Shown piece by piece: positions 1 through 10,300 of a stretch of 64,000 bases of DNA. Position numbers and translations under genes: made by a program. Source of the DNA: Dimorphilus gyrociliatus (lineage: Eukaryota > Annelida > Polychaeta > Dinophilidae); the NCBI GenBank assembly GCA_904063045.1, contig CAJFCJ010000007.1:2239404-2303403 (forward strand). Direction: 5' to 3'. The notes under the pieces are model-generated. The model was not told the origin of the DNA, made no database searches, and was given only the letters and a program-made list of their open reading frames with translations. Numbering within the stretch: position 1 is the first letter of the stretch; each line of letters opens with the position of its first letter.

Positions 1-253
1 CAATCACTTTTAGCTCACCAAAGTTACTTTTTCTCTATGAAAAACTCTTTAAATCTGACTGAATGGCTTTGCGCAACTTTTATGAAAACGCGCTGAAACG
101 GAATTATGGGATACACAAATGAACCGCGTGCCTCCGGTTTCTTGTTGAAAGAATATTTTGCATTTATTACCAGTTTTTCGTAGGAATAATTCTATTTCCT
201 GTAGTATTTTCGTTTATATTGCGTTTCGAAAACAAGCAGGATCAAACAGCAAA

Positions 254-973
254 ATGGGGAAAGGTTACCATAATTATATGTCAAAAAAGTTCTTTCATCC
301 TGATAGTGCAGAAAATATTAAAAAAGTATGGATGGCCCGAGAAAAAGATAAGTATGATCGAAAAAAAGAAGAGGATAGTATAAATCAGTATAAACGTGAA
401 CAAGAACTAATTGAGCATCGAGTTTTACTGGGAGACGAAAAAGCCAAATTAGGTCTATCCTTTATGTACGATGCTCCACCAGGCTTGAAAAAGGAAGAAG
501 AAGAACTGGAACCTCAAAAAGAATATAAATTCGAATGGCAAAGAAAATATAACGCTCCAAGAGAAGCTTTCGCTAAAAATGATGAAACTATTCTCGATCA
601 ACCATTTGGTATAGAAGTCAGAAATGTTCGTTGCATAAAATGTCACCAATGGGGTCATATGAATACGGATAACCTATGTCCATTCTTTAAGAAAAATCTT
701 ACTGCTGAACCACCTCAACCTGGAAAAGAAGAGCAAGAAGAGAAAAAGGAAGAAAACGATGAAGAATTTCAAAGAAAATTAATAATGAAGCCAGACAAAA
801 GAGATTTGATGCCTAAAAAGGAAAATGAAAAATTAGAATTCGAAGACGACGATACAAATGCATTTTTAAGAACTTTGACCGATAAGCAAAAGAAGAAACT
901 GCTGAAAAAATTAGAAAAACGTAGTAAGAAGGAGAAAAAGAAGAAGAAACATAAACACCGTCATAGAGATTAA
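254..973 (+). CDS. CIR1: CIR1, corepressor interacting with RBPJ (CBF1)
   Basis: Single-exon gene of 239 residues. The start at 254 gives [16 protein letters not shown], which matches the N-terminal CIR domain of animal CIR1; an in-frame TTG-initiated extension upstream is unlikely to be used. After the CIR domain comes a basic/acidic stretch, then the conserved block around residues 110-150 (RDQPFGIQVRNVRC in vertebrates; here [13 protein letters not shown]) with a [13 protein letters not shown] zinc-knuckle-like CCHC-type motif. The C-terminus is lysine-rich after a [12 protein letters not shown] helix, also conserved. The family protein links RBPJ to HDAC/SAP30 corepressors and associates with splicing factors in the nucleus. 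The absence of introns contrasts with neighbouring genes. A decayed partial copy lies downstream. Confidence 0.93.
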   Translation: MGKGYHNYMSKKFFHPDSAENIKKVWMAREKDKYDRKKEEDSINQYKREQELIEHRVLLGDEKAKLGLSFMYDAPPGLKKEEEELEPQKEYKFEWQRKYNAPREAFAKNDETILDQPFGIEVRNVRCIKCHQWGHMNTDNLCPFFKKNLTAEPPQPGKEEQEEKKEENDEEFQRKLIMKPDKRDLMPKKENEKLEFEDDDTNAFLRTLTDKQKKKLLKKLEKRSKKEKKKKKHKHRHRD

Positions 974-1624
974 CATTTCATTATACTGATCTGTGTTGTA
1001 TAACTTTTATTAGAACAATAATTGCTGAAAACAAAAAAGTTATAACAATTTGAACTGTAGTCAAAACGTTTTTATATAATTGCAGGATTTATCTTATGAT
1101 TGTTTCAGCGCATATTTTTTTAACAACAGTAGACATCTCCATTAAAAATACATGTACTTTTTATATTACATATTTGATATGGAATTACAATAATACTCGG
1201 ATTATTTGAAATAAAAATGTAATGGATGCACTTTTTCTAATGACAAAGTAGCACTTAAAAGGTTTAATGGTGTATTATATTAACACTTTTCGCCGTATGG
1301 GTACAGCCAACCATTATCGATATCATTTAGGTTACCACACGGAAATTACTTAAAGTAAACGAAGCCACTCTAATTGAATAAAATGGAACTGTATATTCAT
1401 AATATACACCGACATTGTAACTATCTCAATAGAATCTCAAGTACAGATGAGACGAAATTTTATCCAGAAAAGGTGGATATGCATTATGTTTATTTATTCT
1501 AAGGCCGTAAAAGTTTTAATTACGTATTACAAACGACAACTTTTAATAATTAACATACTATCATTTTTCAGCTCTTCAAATTATCATTTCTTATCATACA
1601 TTTACTTAAATTAACAAAAGAAAC

Positions 1625-2175
1625 CCTTGGAAAACTCTTGGGAAAAAGCCCTAAAACGGAATTGTGCGAGATACAAATAAAATCTTTGCCTCTGATTTCT
1701 CGTTGAAAGAATATTTTGCATTTATTACCAGTTTTTTTGTAGGAAAAATTCTATTTCCTATTGTTTTTAAGTTTAGTTTGCGTTTCGAAAACAAGCAGGA
1801 TCAAACAGCAAAATGGAGAAAAGTTACCATAATTATATGTCAAAATTCGAAGATGACGATACGTAGTAAGAAGGAGAAAAGAAGAAGTATTATAAACACC
1901 GTCATAGAGATTAATATTTTCTCAAACTGCTCTATATTCTATAATTATTATTAAATAAGACGATGATATTTATGGCAAATTGTTTTAACTTGCAGTGAAT
2001 GAGACTCATTGCTGTAATATTAAACTGATAAAAAAACAAATTGTTTTCATTTTGGTTAATTTAATATATCTTCTTTGTTAATATTTGATATATAATGACA
2101 ATGCTCAAATTATTTGAATTGAAATTTAAATGGATGCACTTTTCATAATAAGAAAGTTGTAGTTAAAAGGTTATG
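1625..2175 (+). repeat. Decayed tandem duplicate of the CIR1 locus (about 1-1270)
   Basis: Similarity to the CIR1 locus extends beyond the coding remnant. Upstream, the stretch around 1690-1812 parallels 137-253 (shared AAAGAATATTTTGCATTTATT, and GTTTCGAAAACAAGCAGGAT). Downstream, around 2085-2175 parallels 1165-1265 (shared AATGGATGCACTTTT and TTAAAAGGTT). The copy therefore includes promoter and 3' flank, so it arose by DNA-level tandem duplication and not by retrotransposition. Confidence 0.75.
1813..1914 (+). pseudogene. CIR1 decayed tandem copy (internally deleted)
   Basis: The sequence repeats the CIR1 start (MEKSYHNYMSK) and then jumps in frame to the region corresponding to FEDDDT near the parent C-terminus, where a second deletion shifts the frame into TAG after 17 codons. 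The lysine-rich tail and parental stop region (CATAGAGATTAA) remain recognisable to the end. Compared with the parent, about 552 bp (near 287-838) and about 65 bp (near 856-920) are missing; each junction shows about 2 bp of microhomology. A remnant of a segmental duplication rather than a functional gene. Confidence 0.85.
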
Positions 2176-2212
2176 TACCGTTTGTTATTAATAGGGCTCG
2201 GGAAAATCCGAG

Positions 2213-2272
2213 TGAGTCATAGATCATGTGATCTATGACGATAAAGCTGACTCGCTTCCACGTGATCACGTG
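2213..2272 (+). promoter_or_regulatory. Palindrome cluster upstream of syntenin: AP-1-like, inverted repeat, double E-box
   Basis: Within 200 bp of the syntenin start lie: a perfect AP-1-like TGAGTCA at 2213-2219; an inverted repeat at 2216-2239 with 11-bp arms GTCATAGATCA and TGATCTATGAC separated by TG; and a perfect 14-bp palindrome CACGTGATCACGTG at 2259-2272 made of two overlapping-spaced CACGTG E-boxes. Such E-boxes are bound by MYC/USF/TFE-type bHLH-zip factors. The symmetry is read directly; regulatory use is inference from position. Confidence 0.5.
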
Positions 2273-2397
2273 CGTCATCGTCATAATATTATTATTACAC
2301 AGATCAGAAGAAATCGATTGTCTGCACGACACACAACTGCAGCTTGTTTCTACATTACAGTTTAATAATAATTTAAAGCAGAACCTAAACATCAAAC

Positions 2398-3264
2398 ATG
2401 AGTCTTTATCCTTCTCTTGAAGATATGAAAGTGGACCAAATGGCCAAAGCTCAACTAGCTCAAATGCCACCTCAGCCAATGGTTGCTAGTCATTCAGCAA
2501 CAGAAGTGACTGAAAATTACCGAAATGAAGCATCATTGTATCCATCTCTAAGTGAATACATGGGAATGGAGATTACCCCAGCAATGCAGATGCAGGTACA
2601 GCCAGCCTCTAATGGAGCAGTATCAACCTTCGGAAACCAAGGACAAGTAGCGCCAGTTACTGGTTATAATGCTGGTTTGGTAAGAGCCGAAATCAAACAA
2701 GGAATAAGGCAAGTGATAGCTTGTAAAGATGGAAATGGCAAAGTTGGAATGAAAGTAAAGGCTATTAACAAAGGTATATTCGTAGCATTCGTCAACAAAA
2801 ACTCTCCTGCCGCTCTTGCTGGAATCCGATTCGGGGATCAAATTCTTCAGATAAACAGTCAGTATGTTGCCGGATGGGATACTGATAAGTGTATGAAAGT
2901 TTTGCAAAAGGCACCTAGTGAAAGAATTGAGTTTGCTATCAGAGATAGACCTTTTGAAAGAACAATTACGATGCAAAAAGATAGCACTGGGCATATTGGT
3001 TTCGTGTTCAAAGACGGCAAAATTACTGCAATAGTTAAAGATTCGTCAGCAGCAAGAAATGGTGTTTTAATCGATCATCATTTGATTGAAATTGGCGGTC
3101 AAAACGTAGTTGGAATGAAAGACAAAGAAGTATCTGAAGTAATCAGCCATTGTGGAACAACAGTTACCATAACAATAATGCCAACATTCGTTTATGATCA
3201 CATGAAAAAATGTCTTGGTTCTGGTCTCTTGAAAAAAATGGATCATTCTATTCCCGAAGTATAG
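2398..3264 (+). CDS. SDCBP: Syntenin-1, tandem PDZ adaptor
   Basis: Single exon, 288 residues (human syntenin-1 is 298). The N-terminus MSLYPSLEDMKVDQ is nearly identical to vertebrate syntenin, including the LYPSL motifs that bind ALIX (a second copy, LYPSLSEYMG, is at about residue 41). Two PDZ domains follow, with RRAEIKQGIRxVIxCKD-type lead-in (here RAEIKQGIRQVIACKD) at about residue 98, carboxylate-binding loops and the RDRPFERTITM linker. The C-terminus IPEV is conserved. Known family role: scaffold binding syndecan tails and PIP2, active in exosome biogenesis and trafficking at the plasma membrane and endosomes. Intronless here, unlike vertebrate orthologues. Upstream palindromes may be its promoter elements. 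Confidence 0.96.
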   Translation: MSLYPSLEDMKVDQMAKAQLAQMPPQPMVASHSATEVTENYRNEASLYPSLSEYMGMEITPAMQMQVQPASNGAVSTFGNQGQVAPVTGYNAGLVRAEIKQGIRQVIACKDGNGKVGMKVKAINKGIFVAFVNKNSPAALAGIRFGDQILQINSQYVAGWDTDKCMKVLQKAPSERIEFAIRDRPFERTITMQKDSTGHIGFVFKDGKITAIVKDSSAARNGVLIDHHLIEIGGQNVVGMKDKEVSEVISHCGTTVTITIMPTFVYDHMKKCLGSGLLKKMDHSIPEV

Positions 3265-4379
3265 ACTCTGAATATACAAAATGTATGACAGTACAGTATA
3301 TATTTAGTTTCTATAGTACATTAACAATATTCTATTATATTTAACATGTCATTTTAAAGGCAGAACAGAGATCAACTACCTCTTTATCTCTAACAATCTC
3401 TTTCTCGCTAAGTTTCGTCTTGAACTGAAAATTTTAAATCTTCAACAAATTGCCACTTAAACAGATATTTTGCTCTGTTTGTTCTTAAACAATTTCAACT
3501 TAAAGAGGAACTATGCCTTTATTTTTTTTTGTCTGTTAGACCTAATTTAAACTATATCTTATTTTTTATATTTTGTTTGTCAAAAACATATAAATAATAT
3601 ATGACTACAACAATCTAGAATTTGAATTATTTATTACCGTATCATTTAAAAACAAAATGCGTGACTGGTGAAGTGCTGTGAACCTACGCCATATTTAATA
3701 TCTTTTATAAAAAAAAAGGAAGTTTATTACAGTTATTTTAGATAGAAATTCGTGTAGATGAGCATTTTCACTCATTTTATTATTAACTTATTAAACTGAT
3801 ACATTAATTTTTTTGTTTTTTAACAGTTTTCTAGAAATTTATAAATAAATGGATAGATTTCAGTTATTTTACTATTTTTAATCTGAAAATAGTCCTATAT
3901 TTAAATATATATATATATATTTTCTATATTTGCTATAGATTTTATAACAAGGATGTTTCATATGAAAACAAATAACTAAGGATTTAATAATTTAGTACAA
4001 TAACCATAAATTTTCTATTTTCGTTTGGTCCCTATGCATATTTTAAATTAATAAACTCTTCTCTGCCAGTTGTTATATGTTAGATTAGTAGAGATTGATC
4101 GTAGTATCTCAAATAAATTGGGTATTAAACAATATCGTCAGTTAAAAATATCGAGGAGTGAATCTAAATGGGTTCGGCTGGTAAAAGTTCAGGTGTTAGG
4201 TGATGTTAAAATAGCATTGGAAATATGATATGTGGTCGGAGTAGAGGAAATAAGACAGAAAATTTCAAATAACACTGTACTACTTAAAATAACTTTATTG
4301 ATAAGAAATAACAATAAACTTTGTATACGGAATCAACTTGTTTATAATCTTTGGCTTGAACTTGGTGAATTTGTACAAG
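3265..4379. other. Syntenin 3' flank / ALG3 upstream region
   Basis: AT-rich non-coding sequence. It contains short homopolymer and TA runs (for example near 3905-3920). No convincing exon, RNA gene or mobile element was seen. The syntenin 3' UTR must lie at its left end. Confidence 0.6.
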
Positions 4380-6011
4380 ATGGCGCCGCCCATGTGGAGG
4401 AAAAAATTAAAAACTTATCTGAAATGGCAATATTTGAAGAATCAATTGTTGAATCCAGAATGCCCTTATCTAATCATGACTGGTTTATTTATTGCAGAAA
4501 TAATTGTAAATTTACTTGTAATATGGAAAGTAAAATGTAAGTTTAGTATTAAATACAAGTGTTCGTTGAGCGATAATTGGTGAATTTTTGCAAAAGATAC
4601 TGAAATAGATTGGATAGCGTATATGCAAGAAGTTGAGGGTTTCTTAAATGGAACTTTAGATTATGGAGAACTTAAAGGAGATACTGGACCATTAGTGTAA
4701 TTAAATTAGCACTCTTAAATATGTATACTAAAAAGTTTAATGTCCCTTATTGTAAACAGTTATCCGGCTGGTTTCGTTTATGTTTTTTCTGGACTCTATT
4801 ATTTAACTAATCATGGCATCAACATAAAATTAGCTCAGTATTTTTTTATGGGTCTCTATTTAATGAACTTATTATTGGTTTTCAACGTTTATCGGAAAGC
4901 TAAAGTGGTAAGTAAAGTCATTAATTAATATTGTACAACTTTTTTAAAAATAACTCTTTCCCCACAGGTTCCACCATTTGTATTTTTGTTCATGTGTTGC
5001 ACTTCATATCGTATTCATTCAATATTTATTCTTCGACTATTTAATGATCCTGTTGCTGTATTCTTATTCTTTATAGCGCTCAATTTCATATTAAGTGATA
5101 ACTGGACACTCGCCTGCCTTTTCTATAGGTTAAACTTTATTTATTATATACACCATAATGTTTTTTAATTATTAATTAACTTTGCAGTTTATCTGTAAGC
5201 ATCAAGATGAACATTTTACTTTTTGCTCCAGCCCTTTTATATCTTCTTCTCTGTCGTCATGGCATTTACAAAACCTTTTTAAAATATATTGCTCTATGTG
5301 CCCTCGTTCAATTGATACTGGCGTATCCTTTCCTCCAAGAGAATCCAAAAGCGTATCTAGTTATGTCCTTTGATTTTAGTCGAAAATTTTTCTTCAAGTG
5401 GACTGTTAACTGGAGATTTCTGAACGAAGAGTTGTTTCTAAACACTAACTTTCATCTTTGCCTACTAGCACTCCACCTATTTTTTCTTATGACATTTGGA
5501 TATTTTAGATGGATAAAAAAGAATGGAGGTTTAAGAAATATTCTAGCAGGAAAGCCAAAAAATGAGCTTGGAGTAAATGGTAAGTTTGATAAATAGTTGT
5601 TTTCGCATTATAAGGCTCTTTTATAAAGCTTAGTGTCAAATTTTAATTACACTTAGATATCATCGAGCCGTTGTTTGTTTCTAATTTTATTGGCATGTGC
5701 TTTTCAAGATCACTTCATTATCAATTCTATGTTTGGTATTTCTACACTTTACATTATCTTTTATGGCGTATTCCGATGTCATCTACGTTAAGGTAAACTA
5801 CCAAAAATTTAATAGCGTTTACTTTTTCCTCTGTTTAATTTATTCTAAAAATATTCCCTCCAGGTTATTACTATTAGGACTGATCGAAATGTCTTGGAAC
5901 ACATATCCTTCAACGTCGCTAAGTAGTTTAACCTTGCATAGTTGCCATTTTATTCTACTTATTGGCTTATGGTTGAGAAAAAGTGAAGAGAAAAGTGTCA
6001 AAACGTCATAG
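4380..6011 (+). CDS. ALG3: ALG3, Dol-P-Man:Man5GlcNAc2-PP-Dol alpha-1,3-mannosyltransferase
   Basis: Seven exons reconstruct a 413-residue protein (human 438): 4380-4536, 4597-4696, 4760-4907, 4968-5128, 5188-5579, 5657-5792, 5864-6011; every junction is GT-AG and in phase. Diagnostic blocks in order are [89 protein letters not shown] and [13 protein letters not shown], all close to animal ALG3. It adds the first ER-lumenal alpha-1,3-mannose to the N-glycan precursor and is a multi-pass ER membrane enzyme of the GT58 family. An AATAAA lies only 4 bp past the stop codon, implying a very short 3' UTR. Confidence 0.95.
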
Positions 6012-6020
6012 TACAATAAA

Positions 6021-6060
6021 AGAGACAGAGAGAGAGAGAGAGAGTGTGTGTGTGAGAGAA
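6021..6060. repeat. (GA)n/(GT)n microsatellite
   Basis: An uninterrupted GA dinucleotide run passes into GT and back to GA immediately 3' of ALG3. Confidence 0.9.
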
Positions 6061-6417
6061 AGACAGATAGATGGAGAAGGGGAGGGGGGATAATAAATAA
6101 ATAAGAGAAGCTTCAACTATTAGGAAAATATTTTTTTCAAAAATGTTTTTAAATTCCAAATTAAACCAATAAAAAATTGTAATTATTAAAATTTATTATT
6201 TGATTTGAATTTGTTGTCCATAGCAACAACAAAAAAAACCATTATGTTTAAATAAAATGTTAATTTGTCTATTTGAATAAAATTCAGGCTATTTCGGAAT
6301 TGTTTTTAAAGTAATGACGTTTTTAAATTCAAGTTCATTGCGTAAATTGTTTCCTTAAATATATTGTTAAAATATATATACTAATATAAATGTATATATA
6401 TATTGATGGAAATTTTA
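6061..6417. other. AT-rich intergenic spacer
   Basis: Nothing beyond A/T runs and a short TATATA tract (near 6370-6400) just before the start of the next gene. Confidence 0.6.
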
Positions 6418-7062
6418 ATGATTATCTTCCTTGTTTTATATTTTTTCACGATAATGGAAGGCATGAGTACAGTGAATAGAGAACTGACTATTAGACCAGC
6501 TGCCAAAGGTTACTCTATGCCATTAAACAAGCTATTTTATTCACTAGTTTAATCGTTAGATCTGGCCAAACGGAAAAAGGTAACCATTAGTTCAACATTT
6601 GGAAGGTCAACAAATGAAAAAGGTATTTCTTTTGCTGTTGATGGCCTAGAAGACACATGTTTAATCATTAAAAGTTCAAAGGCTGATGACTTTCCTTGGA
6701 TGACAGTTAACTTAGGAAATATCTATAACGTCACACACGTTTATATATATTCAGGAGGTACTACTAGCTTTTATGTTTGCTTAGGTTCACAATAAAAAAA
6801 ATGATTCTTTTCATAAGAAAACACTCCATTGAATTCCGTTTCTGTTGGAAGGACGACAGCGGAATTTCCTAAAATAACTGAACTAAGAAATCCAATGAAT
6901 AAGAGTGACATATGTTTTCCCGTACCAGTTTCCGACTTTTCAATCACTGATCAAATTTGCAGTAAACCTTTAAGAACTAAATTTATTTCACTGTTCTCAA
7001 AATTTGCCACTGAACTAAGGGTTTGCCAATTTAGCGTTTTTGATGACCCATTAGAGCCTTGA
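6418..7062 (+). CDS. Secreted fucolectin-like (F5/8-type, FTP) protein
   Basis: Three exons at 6418-6508, 6560-6757 and 6818-7062 join in consistent phase (1, 1) to a 177-residue protein; introns are 51 and 60 bp with GT-AG ends. The first exon encodes a hydrophobic signal sequence (MIIFLVLYFFTIMEG). The mature part follows the fucolectin/tachylectin-4 fold order: LAKRKKVTISSTFGRST, then GISFAVDGLEDTC, WMTVNLGNIYNVTHVYIYSG, PLNSVSVG and a C-terminal RTKFISLFSK...LRVCQFSVFD strand pair. Members bind fucose and act in innate recognition; the fucose-binding His/Arg residues could not be verified here, so sugar binding is uncertain. Divergence is high, and recent loss of function cannot be excluded. 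Length fits a one-domain lectin (about 140-160 mature residues). Confidence 0.62.
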
Positions 7063-7378
7063 AAATTTAAGATATCTATAGAAAATGGAAATTTGACTAC
7101 AAGGATAAATTCAAGTCGTGATAAGAATGCAAATATATGTATATTTTTTGACTAAAGATAACTTATGTCTAAGTTTTTTGCTTAATTTTTTCAGGGAACA
7201 ACCGAAACAACTCACAGGCAAAAAGTAAATTCTTTTAAATTTGATAAGTTCTACCTGACTGCGAAATAATTAAGCATATCTCCCTAAATTACAAAGTTTA
7301 AGACTATAAACCACTTCATGTGTTGCTAAATTGAATTTAACAAAATGTTTATTATCGAAAATTCCTTCTCTTACTTAG
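7063..7378. other. Convergent spacer between fucolectin-like gene and SKIC3
   Basis: AT-rich sequence without an evident exon; it must hold the two opposing 3' UTRs. Confidence 0.55.
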
Positions 7379-10300
7379 CTATAAGGTTTCGTAGTATATC
7401 AAGAAATCTTTATCGCTATCTGCAGTTGCTTCTTCCAAGAGAGACTAAAAGAAAATAGTGAAAGAGATTAAAATGTTATTTCGTACAAAGTTAATAAATG
7501 ATTCGAAATAAATCAAATACCTGCATTCCATCAGTGTCATTCTTCTCTTTAAGTAGCTGGAAAAGAAGTTTACGCGCATAGGAAACGGATAAGCCGGTAT
7601 CTTCCACTTGAGAGGCCTGAATTGACTGGATAAGTAACCGCTTGGCGTGCTTAACGTTCTTCTTTTGACTTAGGGCATGAAGTAAAAGGGTTCCTGAACT
7701 ATTTGGACATTTTTCTATAATTTCTCTATTCGGTCCCTTTTTAAAGTGTTTATTTTGTTTTTATCAGGAATAATAATATAACTTGTACAAACCTTATTCT
7801 CTTGTAAATCATACAAGGCAACTGCTAATTTAGAAAAGATTAAGAACGACTGACTGTAAAATCGGAGTGATAAAATTAGGATTTGTAAGACTCTTTCTAA
7901 AAATTAATTTACCTGCTATAACCATTTGCCACTTGCCTTAAGTCATTTTTCAAATTGAGTTTTATTAGAATACTTAAGAGCAATTGTAAACCAAAAGCGT
8001 TTCCTTTATTCCCGGAAGCAGTTAATTCTCTCAAAGCTTTGGAATTACATTCTAGGAACGCTGAAAGTATCTTAAGAACATTATCGTCTTCATATAGCCA
8101 AAGGGCCTGCTCCAAAAACTGTCTGGCTTGGTCTTCTCTTTTTGAGAAAAGTAGCTGCGTAACATAGAGACGGGCACACCACAGATGAAGGTCGTTCATT
8201 CCCGGTAAATCGCTATCGGCTTCTACTTTTAGCATGACAAACGTTGTCAATTTTAAATTGCAATTGTGATTCTCTTCAACGTCCTTTCCTTTAGCTTCCT
8301 CAATGACTGTTTGACCATGACAAGCGGCTGCCAAGAGTGCCCAGTGTTTTATAGAATCAGGGTGAAGATGCAAGAATTTTTGAACGGATTTAAAAGCATT
8401 TCGACGTGAATTAGTTTGTGAATGGTGCCCCGCACTAAGACTTGACAAGCAAGTTAATAACAAAGCATTCTTTATGTCCTTCCTACACGCCCTCTTGCTG
8501 CAGGATGCCGCCGCTTGATTTAGGCGTGTGGGATCACTTGCAAGAAAGAAAGGTGTAATATATTTACACAGTCGTTCGTTTTTAGGATTCTCGTGCAAAT
8601 TTTTCATAAGAAGTGCTTTTATATCTCCTATATCAACGTTATTTAATACCGAATTCATTGAACGGAAATAAACGTCCAAGTTTCCCCCATATATTGTTAA
8701 AGTTTTCCGTAAAAGTTCTGGATCATTTGATAGAATACTAATGGCAGAACAGCATTCTAACAGATCGTCTATTTCCTTACAATGTGTTCCACATCCTTGT
8801 AACCTGAAAATAGGGCGGAAAAAGAAAATATTAGTATTCATACAGTAAATCCGATGAGAATTAATAATTATACATACGAATTTGCTAGAATTTGTTTACA
8901 TAAAGTAACTTTACCAAAATGATAAGCCATTTTAGCTCTTGTCAAAGCTATTCGAAGTCTTTCATATTTATCCGTACAAAGTTCGTATGCCTTCTTAGAG
9001 GCTAATAACAAAAATTAGGGATAATTTTTTTAAAAGGCTCATGATGAAAGTGTAAACTTACACACTATACACCTCTCGTCATTTGCGCAAAACTGGATAT
9101 ATGACTCTAAATACTGAATCTGATCCGGTTCGCACACATTATTCTCTTTTGGTATTTGTGCTAAGTAGTTGATGGCTGTTTCCCAATCTCTCCTTTTACT
9201 ATAGATTTTATAGTAGGGAGATAAAACATAAAGGATTAAATATATGAATTAATAAATTAAACAAGTAGGCAATTAATAAAGATAAGCACCAATAAACCCT
9301 TGCACAATTCCAGGCTATAGCTGCTTTAAAATCATCTTCGTGCGGTAGAAGATTGTAGGCTAATGTTAGCTTTTCAGATGCTTGGTTATACAATCTTTGC
9401 CTTTCCAGTAATAATCCTAAATTATTTAGAGAAACAGCGTCATTCTTTACACGTTCGACATACTTCATTAAAACATCTACTGCAGCTGGAACTGCATTCA
9501 TCTATCAATAATAGACCTTGTTTATATTTTTCCCCATGAAAATACGTAAAGTATAACTCTATTCTTAATAGATAAATTTTTTATTACCTTATTGATACTA
9601 TAATCGTAGAAAGCTCCTTTAGGAGATTCTTTGTCCAATATAGTCTTACATACCCAAGAGGCGTAGCCGCCTTGAGATTCAATCTAATGAAAGAAAAGAT
9701 TTCTAAAGAAATTCTATTAAGAAAAAACAGCTTACATGATTTTGTAATTGTGTCGTATGTCGAAATAAATCCATGGCATCATCATCCCCTATTCGTTCTG
9801 CAATTAAGGCTTGTCCAATCCAACAGGCGACGTAGGAAGGATCGGCTGCTTGAGCTCTTTTGAAGGCTTCATGGGCTAATTTAATGTTGTCATTTTGCAT
9901 ATAGAGAACACCTAAATTTGTCCACGACGGAGCATTCTACAAATTAATTATACGGGTCAATATCTTATCAATTGAGTAACCTAAATGGAAATGTCTTACA
10001 ACTGGTTCTATTTGGATAGCTTTTATAAAGCAGTGTTGTCCCAAAGCTGGATCGTCGATCTCTACACACAATTATGCATTCATCAAGGGTCAAATAAAGA
10101 AAACATTTAGCGCGCAGTACCTTTCGACAAGGCTATTGTTCCCAAAGTTGTCCAATGTTCGTGGCATGTTTGGTTTAGTTTTACAGCTAGTTGAAGACAA
10201 TGTAAAGCCTTTAGCATGTAATTTTCCTTAATTTTACTAATCGACAACCAAGAGGCTAATCTGTAATAATTTACGCCTAGATCATGATGGAGGGCGGACG

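Noticed and set aside
1664-1954. 96-codon open frame over the CIR1 remnant
   Set aside because: Starts at a non-ATG codon and runs through the duplicated upstream region in a frame unrelated to the CIR1 protein.
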